Source: Candidatus Gracilibacteria bacterium CG17_big_fil_post_rev_8_21_14_2_50_48_13 (lineage in GTDB: Bacteria > Patescibacteriota > Gracilibacteria > 1-14-2-50-48-13). From it: a DNA stretch of 64,000 nucleotides. This document shows, piece after piece, positions 35,552 through 43,238 of the stretch (its first letter is position 1; each line of letters begins with the position of its first letter). Location of the stretch: contig PFFG01000001.1 of assembly GCA_002783265.1 (NCBI GenBank), forward strand, positions 107,173 to 171,172, given 5' to 3'. The position numbers and the translations under genes were made by a program. The notes below the pieces were generated by a model that was not told where the DNA came from, did no database searches, and was given only the letters and a program-made list of their open reading frames with translations.

Positions 35552-35953
35552 CTACTTTTTAGCTTGACTTACCTTGCCATACTCTACAATAAAGTCCTCC
35601 TGACGACGAACGCCCGTCACAAGTGTTCCACGAGAATCATCCGTATCCGGTTCCAGCACATAAATAGGTTTCCCAAGCGCAGTAGCAAAGGCCATTTCCA
35701 TGGTGACACTGGTACCGATGTACCCACCTGGATTATAGACCCACACCACATCTGCCTCTCGAATACGTTGAAAATGTGTAAAGGTCATACCCGCAGCAAG
35801 ATAATGCCGCGTTGAGGCATCCAGCTTGTCATACACCCCTTTCATGCTCACCATGGGCGTTTCCACTCTAATACCATGGGCACGCAATACCTTCGCTTCT
35901 TCTTTGACCGTATCAAGAAACCGCAAAGAACAACACACAATAATAGTTTTCAT
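35552..35953 (-). CDS. Nucleoside 2-deoxyribosyltransferase-like protein
   Basis: 133 residues with a Rossmann-like alpha/beta fold: MKTIIVCCSLRF at the start, IREADVVWVYNPGGYIGTSVTMEMAFATALGKPIYVLEP in the middle. The last stretch is the pattern of the NDT-like superfamily (aspartate in ADVVW, glycine-rich loop, Glu of TMEMAFA, then GKP). These enzymes cleave N-glycosidic bonds of nucleosides or nucleotides; which substrate is used here is not evident. It is convergent with the lipoprotein gene across a shared terminator. Confidence 0.65.
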   Translation of the reverse strand: MKTIIVCCSLRFLDTVKEEAKVLRAHGIRVETPMVSMKGVYDKLDASTRHYLAAGMTFTHFQRIREADVVWVYNPGGYIGTSVTMEMAFATALGKPIYVLEPDTDDSRGTLVTGVRRQEDFIVEYGKVSQAKK

Positions 35954-36039
35954 AGTTTGAGTAGAAAAGATTACTAACCCCAGCCTATTCGCGTATTTGT
36001 TCCATTTCTAGTCAATAATACTTTACCGCCTAATTCCTT

Positions 36040-36067
36040 TGCGAAGGAGGCGTGCTTTGCTATACTC
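36040..36067 (+). promoter_or_regulatory. Promoter of aspS
   Basis: TTGCGA (36040-36045), a 16-base spacer ending in TTTGC, and TATACT (36062-36067), an extended -10 box 31 bases before the ATG. The aggagg in the spacer is upstream of the transcript start and cannot act as a ribosome binding site. Confidence 0.65.
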
Positions 36068-36097
36068 TTCCCGCTATTTTACTACCCTTCCCCACCC

Positions 36098-37888
36098 ATG
36101 GAAATCGCGCAGAAGCACCCTACACACCGCTACCGAACTCATACGTGTCATGAACTGCGCGCAGATAATGCAAAGGGTACGGTCAAACTCTCCGGCTGGG
36201 TGCATCATCGTCGCGATCATGGCGGTGTGGTGTTTGTCGATTTACGCGATCATTTTGGTCTCACGCAGGTGGTTCTGGACCCCAAAGTGCTCCCAGAGGC
36301 AGAGAAATTGCGCAGCGAATGGGTTATTCAAATTGAAGGAACAGTACAGCTGCGTCCAGAGGGACAAGCAAACCCAGCCATGGCTACGGGCGACATTGAA
36401 GTGATCGCCAGCACGCTCGTGATCCACAACAGTAGTGAAACGCCTCCTTTCGAAATTGAAAGTCATGGTGGCGACGTCGCAGAAGAACTGCGCCTGGAAT
36501 ACCGCTATCTCGACCTTCGCCGCGAAGTCATGCAAAACAATCTCAAACTTCGCCATCGCATTATGCAGTGGAGTCGCTCCTACTTTGACGCCAAGGGGTT
36601 TTTGGAAATTGAAACACCCATGCTGGTGAAAGGAACACCGGAAGGTTCCCGTGAATACCTCGTCCCTTCCCGCCTCCATCCAGGTGAGATGTACGTACTT
36701 CCCCAGTCGCCGCAGCAGATGAAGCAGCTCCTCATGGTATCTGGCTTCGACAAATATGTGCAGTTTGCGCGATGTTTCCGTGATGAGGATCAGCGCGGAG
36801 ACCGTCAGCCGGAGTTTACGCAACTCGATATGGAGATGAGTTTTGTGAGCCAGGAGGATGTCATGGCCGTATTGGAAGACTGGGCCCTTGGCGTGACCAA
36901 GGCTGCAGTGCCGCATAAAACCCTCCAACAGGAGATTATTCCAGTCATGACCTGGGATGAAGCTATGGACGCCTACGGAAGCGACAAGCCGGATATTCGC
37001 TTTGACATGCGCATTCAGGAGGCGACACCACTCCTTTCCAACCTGGGCATTGTCTTTCTCGATAACGCCCTTGCAGAGGGCGCGGTGATTAAGGCTCTTG
37101 TGGTACCGGGTGGTGCTGGTTTTCCCCGCTCCGTCATTGATGGATACGTGGAGCTTGCGCAAAAAAACAAAGCAAAGGGGCTTTCCTGGCTTGCCTTTGA
37201 TGACAACGGTATGCGCGGCAGCATTGCCAAGTTTGTCGATGAACCGACGGCAGAGAAAATAAAGGAAACCCTCAAGGTATCCCAAGGTGACGCTGTATTT
37301 TTTGTGGCTGAACAATGGGAAAATGCCGTCAGTTGTCTCGGCGCGCTCCGTCTCGATCTCGCAAAGCGTCTGAACCTTCTTGATAACAACCTCCTTGCAT
37401 ACCTCTGGGTGACGGAGTTCCCCCTCTTTGAAAAAGGAGACGACGGAAGCCTGGGAGCGAGCCACCATCCCTTTACACGGCCCCTGGAAGAGCATATCGA
37501 CCTTCTCGAAACCGACAAACTTGCCGCACGATCCTATACCTATGACCTGGTGCTCAATGGTGTGGAAATTGGCGGAGGTAGCGTGCGTATCCACGAGCAA
37601 ACGCTCCAAAAACGCGTTTTCGAACTACTGGGCATGAAGGAAGAAGAAATCCAGCAACGCTTTGGACACATTCTTAAAGCCTTTTCCTACGGAGTACCGC
37701 CTCATGCAGGGTGCGCCATGGGTATCGACCGCCTGGTCATGCTGTTTGCAGACCAGCCGACTATTCGTGAAGTCATCGCCTTTCCAAAAAATCAAAAGGC
37801 CCGCGACCTGATGTTTGGAGCACCAACTCCCATGCCACTTTCCGCCCTGCACGAAGCAAACATCGAGATTTACGAGCATCTCGACTAA
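36098..37888 (+). CDS. aspS: Aspartyl-tRNA synthetase, bacterial type (probably non-discriminating)
   Basis: 596 residues, the length of bacterial AspRS. An OB-fold anticodon-binding domain (GWVHHRRDHGGVVFVDLRDH) precedes the class II core with motif 1 (FLEIETPMLVKGTPEG), motif 2 (FRDEDQRGDRQPEFTQLDME), a bacterial GAD insertion (about 300-420) and motif 3 (GCAMGIDRLVML). The RRDHGG sequence carries His where discriminating enzymes such as that of E. coli have Leu. That His is associated with AspRS enzymes that also charge tRNA-Asn, and gatC/gatA at 49914-51930 would supply the amidotransferase that converts Asp-tRNA-Asn. It is the first gene of a short operon with the VOC gene 11 bases downstream. 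Confidence 0.96.
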   Translation: MEIAQKHPTHRYRTHTCHELRADNAKGTVKLSGWVHHRRDHGGVVFVDLRDHFGLTQVVLDPKVLPEAEKLRSEWVIQIEGTVQLRPEGQANPAMATGDIEVIASTLVIHNSSETPPFEIESHGGDVAEELRLEYRYLDLRREVMQNNLKLRHRIMQWSRSYFDAKGFLEIETPMLVKGTPEGSREYLVPSRLHPGEMYVLPQSPQQMKQLLMVSGFDKYVQFARCFRDEDQRGDRQPEFTQLDMEMSFVSQEDVMAVLEDWALGVTKAAVPHKTLQQEIIPVMTWDEAMDAYGSDKPDIRFDMRIQEATPLLSNLGIVFLDNALAEGAVIKALVVPGGAGFPRSVIDGYVELAQKNKAKGLSWLAFDDNGMRGSIAKFVDEPTAEKIKETLKVSQGDAVFFVAEQWENAVSCLGALRLDLAKRLNLLDNNLLAYLWVTEFPLFEKGDDGSLGASHHPFTRPLEEHIDLLETDKLAARSYTYDLVLNGVEIGGGSVRIHEQTLQKRVFELLGMKEEEIQQRFGHILKAFSYGVPPHAGCAMGIDRLVMLFADQPTIREVIAFPKNQKARDLMFGAPTPMPLSALHEANIEIYEHLD

Positions 37889-37899
37889 TTCACCCTCCT

Positions 37900-38346
37900 A
37901 TGCAGATCACTGAACTGGGTCACGTGGTTTTGTATGTCACCAACATACAGATCATGAGTGCCTTTTACCGAGATATCCTCGGATTTCATCAAATTTTTCA
38001 AGAAGGTCGCCTTGCGCTGTTTTCTGGCGGTCGAACTCACCACGAACTCTTTCTCATTGAGATCGGCGGCACGCCGAAACCGCACCGCGTAGAGCCTGGA
38101 CTCTATCATATCGGCTTCAAGATTGGCGACGGCCCCGAGGCCTTACGCGAGGTGTACCGTCACTTGAAAGCGCAGGGTGTTGAAATTGTAGGAACAGGCG
38201 ACCACACGGTCACCCACAGCCTGTACATTTTAGATCCAGATGGAAACGAACTCGAGCTCTATGCCGACGTCTCTGACATATGGAAAACAGACCCACAAAG
38301 CATACTCGCGCCCGTTAGAGCACTTGATCTGGACGAAAAATCTTGA
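37900..38346 (+). CDS. VOC-superfamily (catechol dioxygenase/glyoxalase-like) protein
   Basis: 148 residues with two VOC modules: ELGHVVLYVTNIQIMSAFYRDILGF and GLYHIGFKIGDGPEALREVYRHLK, then HSLYILDPDGNELELYAD. Candidate metal ligands are His8, the His of LYHIGF and the Glu of ELELY, as in type I extradiol dioxygenases. The substrate is unknown. It is co-transcribed with aspS. Its final codons contain the -35 box of the following microgene. Confidence 0.85.
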   Translation: MQITELGHVVLYVTNIQIMSAFYRDILGFHQIFQEGRLALFSGGRTHHELFLIEIGGTPKPHRVEPGLYHIGFKIGDGPEALREVYRHLKAQGVEIVGTGDHTVTHSLYILDPDGNELELYADVSDIWKTDPQSILAPVRALDLDEKS

Positions 38347-38370
38347 CTTCAAAAAACTTTCCCGTATGCT
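38343..38370 (+). promoter_or_regulatory. Promoter of the 25-codon microgene
   Basis: TTGACT (38343-38348), a 16-base spacer and TATGCT (38365-38370), overlapping the end of the VOC gene. The predicted start is near 38377. Confidence 0.55.
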
Positions 38371-38378
38371 TGCGGCCT

Positions 38379-38410
38379 TGCACCATAGTGCATACGTATC
38401 CGCGTATGGC
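38379..38410 (+). promoter_or_regulatory. Structured leader of the microgene
   Basis: Two adjacent hairpins: gcac-cata-gtgc (38380-38391) and catacg-tatccg-cgtatg (38391-38408). The 3' arm region gcgtatgg (38402-38409) is also an exact 8-base complement of the 5' arm of the downstream terminator (38528-38535), so a competing long-range pairing is possible. Confidence 0.45.
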
Positions 38411-38429
38411 ATGCGGGCGAGAAATAAAA

Positions 38430-38438
38430 AAGGAGGTG
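38430..38438 (+). promoter_or_regulatory. Strong Shine-Dalgarno sequence
   Basis: aaggaggtg lies 6 bases before ATG 38445 and is complementary over nine bases to the usual 3' end of bacterial 16S rRNA. It is the only such sequence found at a gene start in the window and decides the start of the microgene. Confidence 0.8.
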
Positions 38439-38444
38439 GCTAAA

Positions 38445-38522
38445 ATGACCTATCATCATTTCATTCTAGTCGCTTTGTCCCTTGCTCTGACCTACTTGGT
38501 CGAGATCAAAGGACAAAAATAA
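38445..38522 (+). CDS. 25-residue membrane microprotein
   Basis: The peptide starts MTYHHFILVALSLALTYL and ends VEIKGQK, then TAA. A hydrophobic stretch of about 15 residues fits a single short membrane helix with a polar, basic C-terminus. It has a complete transcription unit of its own: promoter, structured leader, the window's only strong Shine-Dalgarno sequence and an intrinsic terminator starting 5 bases after the stop. No known microprotein family is recognised; size and shape resemble small regulatory membrane peptides such as KdpF, but nothing links it to a transporter here. An alternative is that the transcript mainly acts as RNA, for example by presenting a ribosome-binding sequence. 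Confidence 0.6.
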   Translation: MTYHHFILVALSLALTYLVEIKGQK

Positions 38523-38527
38523 AGGTA

Positions 38528-38562
38528 CCATACGCTATTTACAGCCGTATGGCCCTTTTTTT
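38528..38562 (+). terminator. Intrinsic terminator of the microgene
   Basis: Stem ccatacg/cgtatgg (38528-38534 and 38546-38552) with an 11-base loop, then ccc and seven T. Confidence 0.85.
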
Positions 38563-38589
38563 GTCTTCGTCGGGGAAATGGCGTATACT
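38561..38589 (+). promoter_or_regulatory. Promoter of the HD-domain gene
   Basis: TTGTCT (38561-38566), a 17-base spacer and TATACT (38584-38589), immediately after the microgene terminator and 25 bases before ATG 38614. Confidence 0.65.
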
Positions 38590-38613
38590 AAACCATGACT
38601 AACACCAACATGC

Positions 38614-39474
38614 ATGGGGACAGAAACACACCTCTCAATATTACGCAGTGAATTCCCTGCGCTCGCCAGTGCGCTTATTCGTGAATTCCTTCCTCAGGAT
38701 ATTGCCTATAATGCCGATTTTGCCCTGCATCCTGATGAACCTCGCCATCATAAACCCCAGTGGCATCAGTGGGGTATTTTGACGCACACCGATCGATTTT
38801 TACATGCCTTCGACACGGAGGTGCAAGCATATATGCAACTGTGGAATCAAACGAAACAATATGACAACTGGATGGCCGTTCATATTGATGGCAAGCGAAA
38901 AGAAGATCTCCTCAGAATCGGGATTTTGTATCATGATCTTGGAAAATTCACATCCCGTCATCTGTCAAAATACCAGCATTCGACGGACCCCGCCTACCCG
39001 GATTTTTCCTTTGGCGGTCATGAAGCGGCGTCAGAAACACTCATTCACTCTCATGCGGCAGCTCGGCTCCATGCTCTTGGGTATACAGATGCGCATATTC
39101 AGTACATTGGCCGCGCCGCAGCGCTCCACTATGAAATCGCGAAGGTGCGCGACCGCATAAAATATTCCGGTGAGGGGTACAGTTTCCGTTTTATTGGCAG
39201 CGATGACTTTACGCGTGAGGCGAAGCTTCTGCATTTGGAATATGCGGATTATGCTATGGAGGTCGGTCTGATGTATCTTGGTGATTCCCTTGCAAAAACT
39301 GGTTTTCGCCTCGACCCTATGCCGAAAGACGACACCTCAAGACTTCTTCACCCTGCCCTTCCCGACATACGGCTGTCTTTAGAACGAGCAGGTCTACCCG
39401 CGCAACACATTGATTGTGTTACCCACGTGCCCGTGTCCATTGAGGCCGTTCGTGTCTTTCTATCCTTGCTGTAA
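38614..39474 (+). CDS. HD-domain phosphohydrolase
   Basis: 286 residues. The HD motif set is present in order: His in ILTHTDRF, the His-Asp pair in GILYHDLGKFTSRH, His in GGHEAASETL, and a later Asp in LEYADYAMEVG. HD proteins are metal-dependent phosphohydrolases acting on nucleotides or phosphodiesters. Short HD proteins of this kind with a YHDLGK motif include tRNA-nucleotidyltransferase-associated and dNTPase-like members. The substrate cannot be assigned. ATG 38614 is the only ATG in this frame near the promoter; ATG 38595 is in another frame. The gene ends in a bidirectional terminator. Confidence 0.8.
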   Translation: MGTETHLSILRSEFPALASALIREFLPQDIAYNADFALHPDEPRHHKPQWHQWGILTHTDRFLHAFDTEVQAYMQLWNQTKQYDNWMAVHIDGKRKEDLLRIGILYHDLGKFTSRHLSKYQHSTDPAYPDFSFGGHEAASETLIHSHAAARLHALGYTDAHIQYIGRAAALHYEIAKVRDRIKYSGEGYSFRFIGSDDFTREAKLLHLEYADYAMEVGLMYLGDSLAKTGFRLDPMPKDDTSRLLHPALPDIRLSLERAGLPAQHIDCVTHVPVSIEAVRVFLSLL

Positions 39475-39480
39475 ATAAAA

Positions 39481-39509
39481 AAAACACCCCAAGTCTTGAG
39501 GTGTTTTTT
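39481..39509. terminator. Bidirectional intrinsic terminator
   Basis: aaaacacc and ggtgtttttt arms with an inner ccaag/ttg pairing; A-tract and T-tract on the two sides. It serves the convergent HD gene and the surface-protein gene. Confidence 0.8.
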
Positions 39510-39524
39510 ATTAGTCGCTCCTTT

Positions 39525-42158
39525 TTAGATGACGCGCACCTGACGTTTTGTCATAGCATACCCTGCGCCTGCAAGGGCAAGAAACAGAGCAATAAAGGCG
39601 AAGAGAAGTGGTCCTGATTCCACCTTGACTGCACGACTTAAGGAAGCACTTTCTTTCCCATCACATAAGGCAGTCACCGCAAAGTAGTACTGCTTGGCAT
39701 CCGTGCTCAACGCAGTAATAGGAAACTTTGGCTCAGTCGTATTCATGGTTTCCGTATAGGTACCTTCCGTGGTTCCTTTGTAGACCTTGTACCCTTCTGC
39801 CGTTGCGACAGCGTCCCACACCAAGAACTTCTTCTCCCCTTCAATAATGACACGAAGGTTTGTGACGTCTGCAGGCTGACAGACTGCCGATGCAGCCGGT
39901 CGAACGGACATGGGCGTTCCTGTAAATTCACTACTCTGGACAACGGGTGAATTATTTGCCGCAAGTGCCTGTACGCGAATGTAGTGGAGTGCATTATCCG
40001 CAAGAGGCTCAAGCGTTGCTGACGTAGCAGAACTTTCCGCAAATTGCTCTTTCGTATAGTTCTCAGGGCTGACTCCATACAAAATGCGAAAGCGCGTCAC
40101 CTGATTTTTTCCACCACTAAGAGACCACTGTACGGAAAGCTTTCCGTCTACATTATCGGCCCGTGCATTCGTGATGGCGAGCGCTTCAGGTGTCGTCACC
40201 GCACGCGGATCCGTTTGCTGCAGAATAGCCCCTGCCGTATCCAGTACCTGCATCTGCAAATAATAGGTCGTATTCGGCGTTAGGCCCTCGAGAGTAAATG
40301 GCGATCCACCCGCAATGTCTTTCTTCTGAGAAAGGTTTGTTGCGCTTATACCATAGGCAAGGCGTAAAAGAGGAAGAGTCGTTACCGTAGAAGGTGTTTC
40401 CCAGGAAACATCAATGGAGGTGGGATTCTTCGGCGTATACTGTACCGTATTGAGATTGATCGCTGGTGCAGTAATTTGCACTGCCGCTGGATATACCTGC
40501 TCCCCCGTAACTTGTGTTGCCGTTTCGATTTGTACTTTTGCATCGTAAGAACCCGGAGCAGAAGGAAGCGTGATTGTGCCCTCATACTGACCTGGCATTG
40601 TAGCACTTTCCTGCAATTGATAGGGATTATTCGCAAGAACGTACAGTACACGTGGTAGTCTCGCCTCCGCGGTTACGAGCACTTTCACCTGACTGCTTGG
40701 CGCGAAGGATGGCCCCTTGGGGTCATAAAGAATACCCTGTACCGTGGGCGTGCTCGAGCGCAAAGAGACCGTTACCGACTCAGAGGTAGCAACGACCGTT
40801 CCTGAAGCATCTAGAGACTTCACCTCAAGGCGATGGGTTCCATCGGTCAGTCCCGTCAGTTTACCCGTGAAAACACCCTGGGCGTCCGCCGAAATGGTCA
40901 GGGCTGAAGTGCCGTTATCAAAAATTTGCAGTGCCTGAAAAGGGTCTGCTGTACCTTCCACGGTTATATCGCCACCCGTCAAAATTCCTGCCTGTGGCCT
41001 GGTAATAACAATGGTCGAAGCCGCAGTTGTTGATCCGCCGCCGGCCCTGTCGTACGCCGTCATCGTGAAGGACGTGGAGAGACTGATATTATCTCGATCC
41101 ACAATTTCAATGGTTTTGTTTCCACTACTCAGAAATCGTGCAGCTTGAGAAAAGACTTTCGTTGCAGCAGGCTGTTCTGCGCCCGTGAACTGGTAGCCGG
41201 TCGTTTTTAAAGGCAACTCCGCATTTGCATCCGTGGAGGTAAAGAGAAGCGTTCCGCGATAATCGGATGCGGGCTGACCATCCTGCGTGAGCACTTCCAC
41301 CGTAATATTGTAATAATCGCCAACTGCTACGCGATTCGACGGTTCTGTACGCACACGGAGACGACTCGCGGAAGAGGTCAAGGTCGTTGTATTTGACTGT
41401 GCCAATAAACTGGCCTGAAGCTGCCCAGGATTGATGGATGTTGTCGTGGCTCCAGATTGTACATCATTCGCAAACAACACCTGTACACGGTCACCAATGG
41501 GCATATTTGCCGTCATATCCATGGCCGTCAAGGTTGCCAAGCCCTCTTTTGTCGATCCCACCAGAAAAGCAATGGTTCCATCGGGAGCAGTTTGATCCAC
41601 AGCGGATTTCAGTGAAACCACATCCTCCTTACGTGAAGACACAAGGGAAACCTTGTGTTTTTCCACAGGGTTACCGTATCCGTCCTGGAGAGTCACTGTG
41701 ATCTGCGCGCTGTCTTTACCGTTGGCAGCTGCCATTTTTTTGCTGGCGATAACCGAAGAGAGCGTCGCTGCGGGCTTATCAGCAAAAACTTGAAAGGATG
41801 TTTCAGCCTTAGTTCCGCTTGAGGTAGCCGTTACATGGTACATCCCTGCGCGCTGCGTATGAAAGCTATCCACATCAACGGAGGCAACACCACGATCGCT
41901 CGCATTGGTGGCAAAACTGAGTGAAGAGCCGTCAGGTTTTTTGAGCAAGAAATCGACGGAAGCGCCACTTTTGAGCGAAGAAGTGGAGAGTTGGGATCCG
42001 TAACCTGCAATAGTATCCTCAGCAAAGGCACGAAAAGCCCCTGAGGCACTTCCCTGCTGTGCATAGGAGACATGCATTCCAGAGAGCACGCCCACGAGAA
42101 GAAGCGTACTGATAATTTTTTGTGTTCGCCCAAAGGTTGGAAAGGTGTACCGAGCCAT
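39525..42158 (-). CDS. Surface-anchored Ig-like / fibronectin type III protein
   Basis: 877 residues. A signal peptide (KIISTLLLVGVLSGMHVSYA) and a C-terminal membrane helix (LLFAFIALFLALAGAGYAM) followed by KRQVRVI show an extracellular protein anchored at its C-terminus. Between them are a Big-1/invasin-like domain (about 150-240, SAQITVTLQDGYGNPVEKHKV), a second Ig-like region (about 280-375, NITVEVLTQDGQPASDYRG), a Big-type domain around 390-470 and fibronectin type III-like domains from about 580 to 840 (SIDVSWETP, LSVQWSLSGG, FLVWDAVATAEGYKVYKG). Probably an adhesin or surface-layer component. It resembles the giant protein at 1-19136 in style. Confidence 0.85.
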   Translation of the reverse strand: MARYTFPTFGRTQKIISTLLLVGVLSGMHVSYAQQGSASGAFRAFAEDTIAGYGSQLSTSSLKSGASVDFLLKKPDGSSLSFATNASDRGVASVDVDSFHTQRAGMYHVTATSSGTKAETSFQVFADKPAATLSSVIASKKMAAANGKDSAQITVTLQDGYGNPVEKHKVSLVSSRKEDVVSLKSAVDQTAPDGTIAFLVGSTKEGLATLTAMDMTANMPIGDRVQVLFANDVQSGATTTSINPGQLQASLLAQSNTTTLTSSASRLRVRTEPSNRVAVGDYYNITVEVLTQDGQPASDYRGTLLFTSTDANAELPLKTTGYQFTGAEQPAATKVFSQAARFLSSGNKTIEIVDRDNISLSTSFTMTAYDRAGGGSTTAASTIVITRPQAGILTGGDITVEGTADPFQALQIFDNGTSALTISADAQGVFTGKLTGLTDGTHRLEVKSLDASGTVVATSESVTVSLRSSTPTVQGILYDPKGPSFAPSSQVKVLVTAEARLPRVLYVLANNPYQLQESATMPGQYEGTITLPSAPGSYDAKVQIETATQVTGEQVYPAAVQITAPAINLNTVQYTPKNPTSIDVSWETPSTVTTLPLLRLAYGISATNLSQKKDIAGGSPFTLEGLTPNTTYYLQMQVLDTAGAILQQTDPRAVTTPEALAITNARADNVDGKLSVQWSLSGGKNQVTRFRILYGVSPENYTKEQFAESSATSATLEPLADNALHYIRVQALAANNSPVVQSSEFTGTPMSVRPAASAVCQPADVTNLRVIIEGEKKFLVWDAVATAEGYKVYKGTTEGTYTETMNTTEPKFPITALSTDAKQYYFAVTALCDGKESASLSRAVKVESGPLLFAFIALFLALAGAGYAMTKRQVRVI

Positions 42159-42248
42159 GTGTGTATATGTGTGAAACGTTAGTTCCCATCATTATACCCT
42201 TCTTTCCCTCATATTCAAAGGACGGAATTTATGTTTTATTGTTTGATA

Positions 42249-43235
42249 CTACTTTCGCAGTTTCGCTGCACATGCAGCCTTCGCAGCACAGGTAAAGACT
42301 TTATCCTTCACCCGCAAATCCACATACTTGAGTGAACCATCTTCCAGATTCAATTTTGGCTCCGCTGTCTTGAGCTTAAAAAGCTGCGTTTCGATATCCA
42401 CATCGAGCCATAACATAATTGCCGTATCCTTCCCGACATACAGATACATCTCCTTTTCAAAGGGTAGGTAGAGCACGCGATGCACGGGCTCTTGAAAGTT
42501 TTTTGCAAAGATACTCAAGGCTGCCCGCATGCGTGAGAGCAGCGCCTGATCAATGAACTTCTTCCCCGCTTCAAGTTTCGTGAGCGTCAGGAGAACCGAC
42601 TGTTCCGGATCTGTCGTTGCATAGCGAGGTATGTCGATGCGTACGAGATCTTTGTGGGTATTCACATCCTCCTCCGTTGCCTCACGCACCAAGACATTTG
42701 GTACGACGTACCCATTTTCACTGAGCAAAAACCCCGTACCCGTGTCTCCTTCATAATTAATTTTGGCAACCATAGGCCAGGAAAACACCCGAAGTTGAAT
42801 GGACTGGGGGTAGAGTTTATTCACTTCAACACGTCCAATGGTCGGAAACATGGCCTCCAGTTCACTACGAATTTGTCCTTCGCTCACCAGAAAAATATTT
42901 TTTCCGATGACGGTTCGCATGGCCTGTTCGATTTTTTGCGGTTCCACAAAAACCTTATCGCGAATCACGACGATGTCCGAGACCACAAAAAAACTGGAAA
43001 AGAAGATGACACCGATACAGATACCCAGCAATGTAATGGACATACAAAGGAGCAGAAACCGCGGGGTAATAAAGCGGGAAATACGCTTTTCCGCATGGAG
43101 GCGGGCAATTTTTATCGAGGCACGTGGCGATGAGCGTCGACGTTTCACCATCGGGGTACTGCGTACATGCAGCAGCTTCGAGAGCTGCCGTTTTTTTCCT
43201 ACTTTTTTTCGCCCAAAGAGTTGGAAACCTGCCAT
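42249..43235 (-). CDS. FtsQ/DivIB-like cell division protein
   Basis: 328 residues: a long basic cytoplasmic N-terminus, one membrane helix (about 59-83, FLLLCMSITLLGICIGVIFF), a POTRA domain (about 85-155, VVSDIVVIRDKVFVEPQKIE then VEVNKLYPQSIQLRVFSWPM) and a beta-rich C-terminal domain ending with SLKYVDLRVKDKVF, the position of FtsQ's conserved Y-x-D-L-R-x-x. FtsQ/DivIB links FtsB/FtsL to the septal machinery. The C-terminus carries two closely spaced Cys (FTCAAKAACAA). It lies 3 bases after the LCP gene; murI is nearby at 49016. Confidence 0.78.
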   Translation of the reverse strand: MAGFQLFGRKKVGKKRQLSKLLHVRSTPMVKRRRSSPRASIKIARLHAEKRISRFITPRFLLLCMSITLLGICIGVIFFSSFFVVSDIVVIRDKVFVEPQKIEQAMRTVIGKNIFLVSEGQIRSELEAMFPTIGRVEVNKLYPQSIQLRVFSWPMVAKINYEGDTGTGFLLSENGYVVPNVLVREATEEDVNTHKDLVRIDIPRYATTDPEQSVLLTLTKLEAGKKFIDQALLSRMRAALSIFAKNFQEPVHRVLYLPFEKEMYLYVGKDTAIMLWLDVDIETQLFKLKTAEPKLNLEDGSLKYVDLRVKDKVFTCAAKAACAAKLRK

Positions 43236-43238
43236 AGA

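Noticed and set aside
36044..36052. aggagg upstream of aspS as a ribosome binding site
   Set aside because: It lies between the -35 and -10 boxes, about 50 bases before the ATG, and would not be in the mRNA.
36242..37609. A 455-codon open frame on the minus strand opposite aspS
   Set aside because: It is entirely antisense to a well-conserved AspRS, has no recognisable domain or signal, and its composition mirrors the synthetase codons.
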